In this document: positions 5,351-6,275 of the stretch, one piece after another
Position numbering within the stretch: position 1 is the stretch's first letter
Layout: the number at the start of each line of letters is the position of its first letter
Assembly (NCBI GenBank): GCA_002791075.1
Contig: PFWI01000248.1
Span: 1-6,275, forward strand
Origin: a bacterium (Candidatus Ratteibacteria) CG_4_9_14_3_um_filter_41_21
GTDB taxonomy: Bacteria; Ratteibacteria; UBA8468
DNA: 6,275 nt
Direction: 5' to 3'
Translations under genes and position numbers: made by a program
Notes under the pieces: model-generated
Database searches by the model: none
Told to the model about the DNA's origin: nothing
The model's input: only the letters and a program-made list of their open reading frames with translations

Positions 5351-5940
5351 TATTCAATTCCTCTTCTTATTTTTATTCCAGATCTATAAGGATGCTTTAC
5401 CTCTTTCATCTCGGTTACTAAATCGGCCGCTTCAAGGACTTTTTTTGTCGCTCCTCTTCCGGTAAGGATTAGTTCTACAGATGCTGGTTTATTTTTGAGT
5501 AAATTCAAAATTTCTTCTTCTGCCAAGAGATTGTCACGCAAGACAATAAGAATCTCATCTAAGATTACTAAATCATAACCCTTGCTTTTTACAATTTCAG
5601 AAATTTTAGGAAGAATATCTTTTATCTTTCTCTTGAGGAGATTCCGATTTTTTTCTTCAGGATAGAGCGGGAGCGGATGGAGCAATTTAATTGTATAGGA
5701 ATTTCCCCCCTCCTCAATCCTCCCCCTCAAGGGGGGAGGAGATAGGTGGGGGTGTAATTTAATAGAAAGGAGGTTTTTGAGAATTTTTATCTCTCCTGAG
5801 GTGGGTTTCTTAAAGAATTGAATGAGGCAAACCTTATAATCCTGTCCCAGAGCCCTGATTGCCTGACCAATGGCAGCGGTGGTCTTGCCCTTGCCATTTC
5901 CGGTATAGACCTGAACCAATCCTTTTTTCATTGTTTTCAT
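5347..5940 (-). CDS. btuR: ATP:corrinoid adenosyltransferase (BtuR/CobO/CobA family)
   Basis: This 197-residue cytoplasmic enzyme transfers the 5'-deoxyadenosyl group of ATP to reduced cob(I)alamin or cobyrinate a,c-diamide, making the adenosyl form used by B12-dependent enzymes. It has the family P-loop TGNGKGKTT (13-21), a DLVILDEI segment (Walker B-like), LTGRGA, the ADLVTEM stretch and the C-terminal HPYRSGIKIRRGIEY. Between LLSIKL and LHPLPL lies a foreign stretch (HPHLSPPPLRGRIEEGGN plus a few residues) encoded by a palindromic repeat. Removing 24 codons gives about 173 residues, the usual family size. M1 (5940) or M4 (5931) could be the start; M4 fits homologues better and neither has a Shine-Dalgarno. 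The upstream TonB receptor suggests a B12 uptake/activation module. Confidence 0.9.
   Translation of the reverse strand: MKTMKKGLVQVYTGNGKGKTTAAIGQAIRALGQDYKVCLIQFFKKPTSGEIKILKNLLSIKLHPHLSPPPLRGRIEEGGNSYTIKLLHPLPLYPEEKNRNLLKRKIKDILPKISEIVKSKGYDLVILDEILIVLRDNLLAEEEILNLLKNKPASVELILTGRGATKKVLEAADLVTEMKEVKHPYRSGIKIRRGIEY
5684..5763. repeat. Palindromic element inserted in frame within btuR, with 8-bp flanking repeats
   Basis: AATTTAAT occurs at 5684-5691 and 5756-5763, exactly 72 bp apart. Between them lies a long imperfect hairpin: the central stem is CCTCCCCC (5719-5726) and GGGGGAGG (5732-5739), and the outer C-rich and G-rich arms (CCCCCTCCT and AGGTGGGGG) also pair with one mismatch. The 72-nt difference equals 24 codons with no stop, so the reading frame of btuR is kept. 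The element shares ACCCCCACCT with the repeat at 2430-2503. Confidence 0.75.
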
Positions 5941-5961
5941 TATAACATTTTCGCTCTATAT

Positions 5962-6006
5962 AAAAAAATAAAGGGCACCTCACCAATTTGATAAGGTGCC
6001 CTTTAT
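5962..6006 (-). terminator. Intrinsic terminator of the TonB-dependent receptor gene
   Basis: A perfect 13-bp stem (AGGTGCCCTTTAT at 5994-6006 pairing with ATAAAGGGCACCT at 5968-5980) encloses a 13-nt loop. On the minus strand it is followed directly by a run of T (plus-strand A-run 5962-5968). It lies 24 nt after the receptor stop, so receptor transcription should largely end here and btuR would need its own promoter or readthrough. Confidence 0.9.
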
Positions 6007-6030
6007 CTATGTTTTTCTTTCTTTAAACCT

Positions 6031-6275
6031 TTAGAACTTTATCTTCACTCCTCCGGTAACACTCATCCCGGGCATAGGATAATTCCTGTAGACCTGATAT
6101 TCCTCGTCGGTGAGATTCTTGCCAACCAGATATACCTCGGCATATTTGCCAATGGTCTTTGAGATACGCGCCGAAAGCAATGTATACTCATCGAGCTTAT
6201 TCGTTTCGGTATTCTCCTGATCGGAGTATACAGAACCAATACATTCTACACCGATACTTGCCTTAAACCCCTTTT
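6031..6275 (-). CDS. TonB-dependent outer-membrane receptor, C-terminal fragment (BtuB-like)
   Basis: The last 80 residues of a protein that continues beyond the right edge. The frame reads KGFKASIGVECIG at the window edge, then alternating beta strands (EYTLLSARISKTIGKYAEVYLVGKN), the receptor signature NLTDEEYQVYRNYPMPG, and a final strand ending VKIKF with a terminal phenylalanine, as recognised by the BAM machinery. These are the last strands of a 22-stranded outer-membrane barrel that imports a ligand using TonB energy. The ligand cannot be read from this fragment. Adjacency to btuR suggests cobalamin (BtuB), an inference. The stop is TAA at 6031-6033. A cobalamin riboswitch, if any, would lie outside the window. 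Confidence 0.88.
   Translation of the reverse strand, partial: KGFKASIGVECIGSVYSDQENTETNKLDEYTLLSARISKTIGKYAEVYLVGKNLTDEEYQVYRNYPMPGMSVTGGVKIKF

Noticed and set aside
5941..6030. Cobalamin riboswitch between the receptor gene and btuR
   Set aside because: The 90-nt gap is mostly the terminator hairpin and A/T runs. It is too short for a cobalamin riboswitch and no B12-box-like sequence is visible.

Overview
The window is an AT-rich bacterial segment in which every recognisable gene lies on the minus strand. The C-terminus of a TonB-dependent outer-membrane receptor at the right edge indicates a Gram-negative (diderm) organism. Intergenic gaps are crowded with short palindromic and tandem repeats, and several product types are conserved but uncharacterised. 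This fits an uncultivated candidate-phylum bacterium, but the phylum cannot be fixed from the sequence alone.

Reading in the direction of transcription (right to left), the first part is a probable cobalamin module. It holds the last 80 residues of a TonB-dependent receptor (6031-6275), a strong intrinsic terminator (5962-6006), and an ATP:corrinoid adenosyltransferase (btuR/cobA type, 5347-5940). The btuR coding sequence appears to carry a 72-nt in-frame palindromic insertion between two AATTTAAT copies. Next comes an approximately 190-bp gap (5149-5338) built like a non-autonomous mobile element, with inverted TGTCAAAAA ends, a 12-bp flanking direct repeat and several internal hairpins. Removing it and one repeat copy would put the btuR stop only a few bases from the next start.

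The second part is a tight four-gene operon: a C-terminally shortened signal peptidase I-like protein (4824-5138), an exported calcineurin-like metallophosphoesterase (3878-4816), a HAD-family hydrolase (3118-3873) and a six-helix membrane protein of unknown function (2454-3128). Spacings are 7 nt, 4 nt and an 11-nt overlap. The last gene ends inside a G/C-rich palindromic repeat related to the one in btuR.

The third part is a separate transcription unit with a near-consensus promoter (TTGACA, 17 nt, TACAAT; 2396-2424). It encodes a ribbon-helix-helix antitoxin (2157-2375), a PIN-domain toxin (1587-2033) and a Schlafen-AlbA_2/GHKL-ATPase/winged-helix protein (204-1562). The antitoxin and toxin are split by a 123-nt gap filled with 17-bp repeats. 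The left 203 bases hold no gene, only a hairpin and two sets of direct repeats, one of which overlaps the stop codon of the AlbA_2 gene.

The most distinctive feature is how far small repeat elements have entered both gaps and coding sequence. The RHH-PIN-AlbA_2 triad and the truncated signal peptidase operon are the gene-level points of interest.
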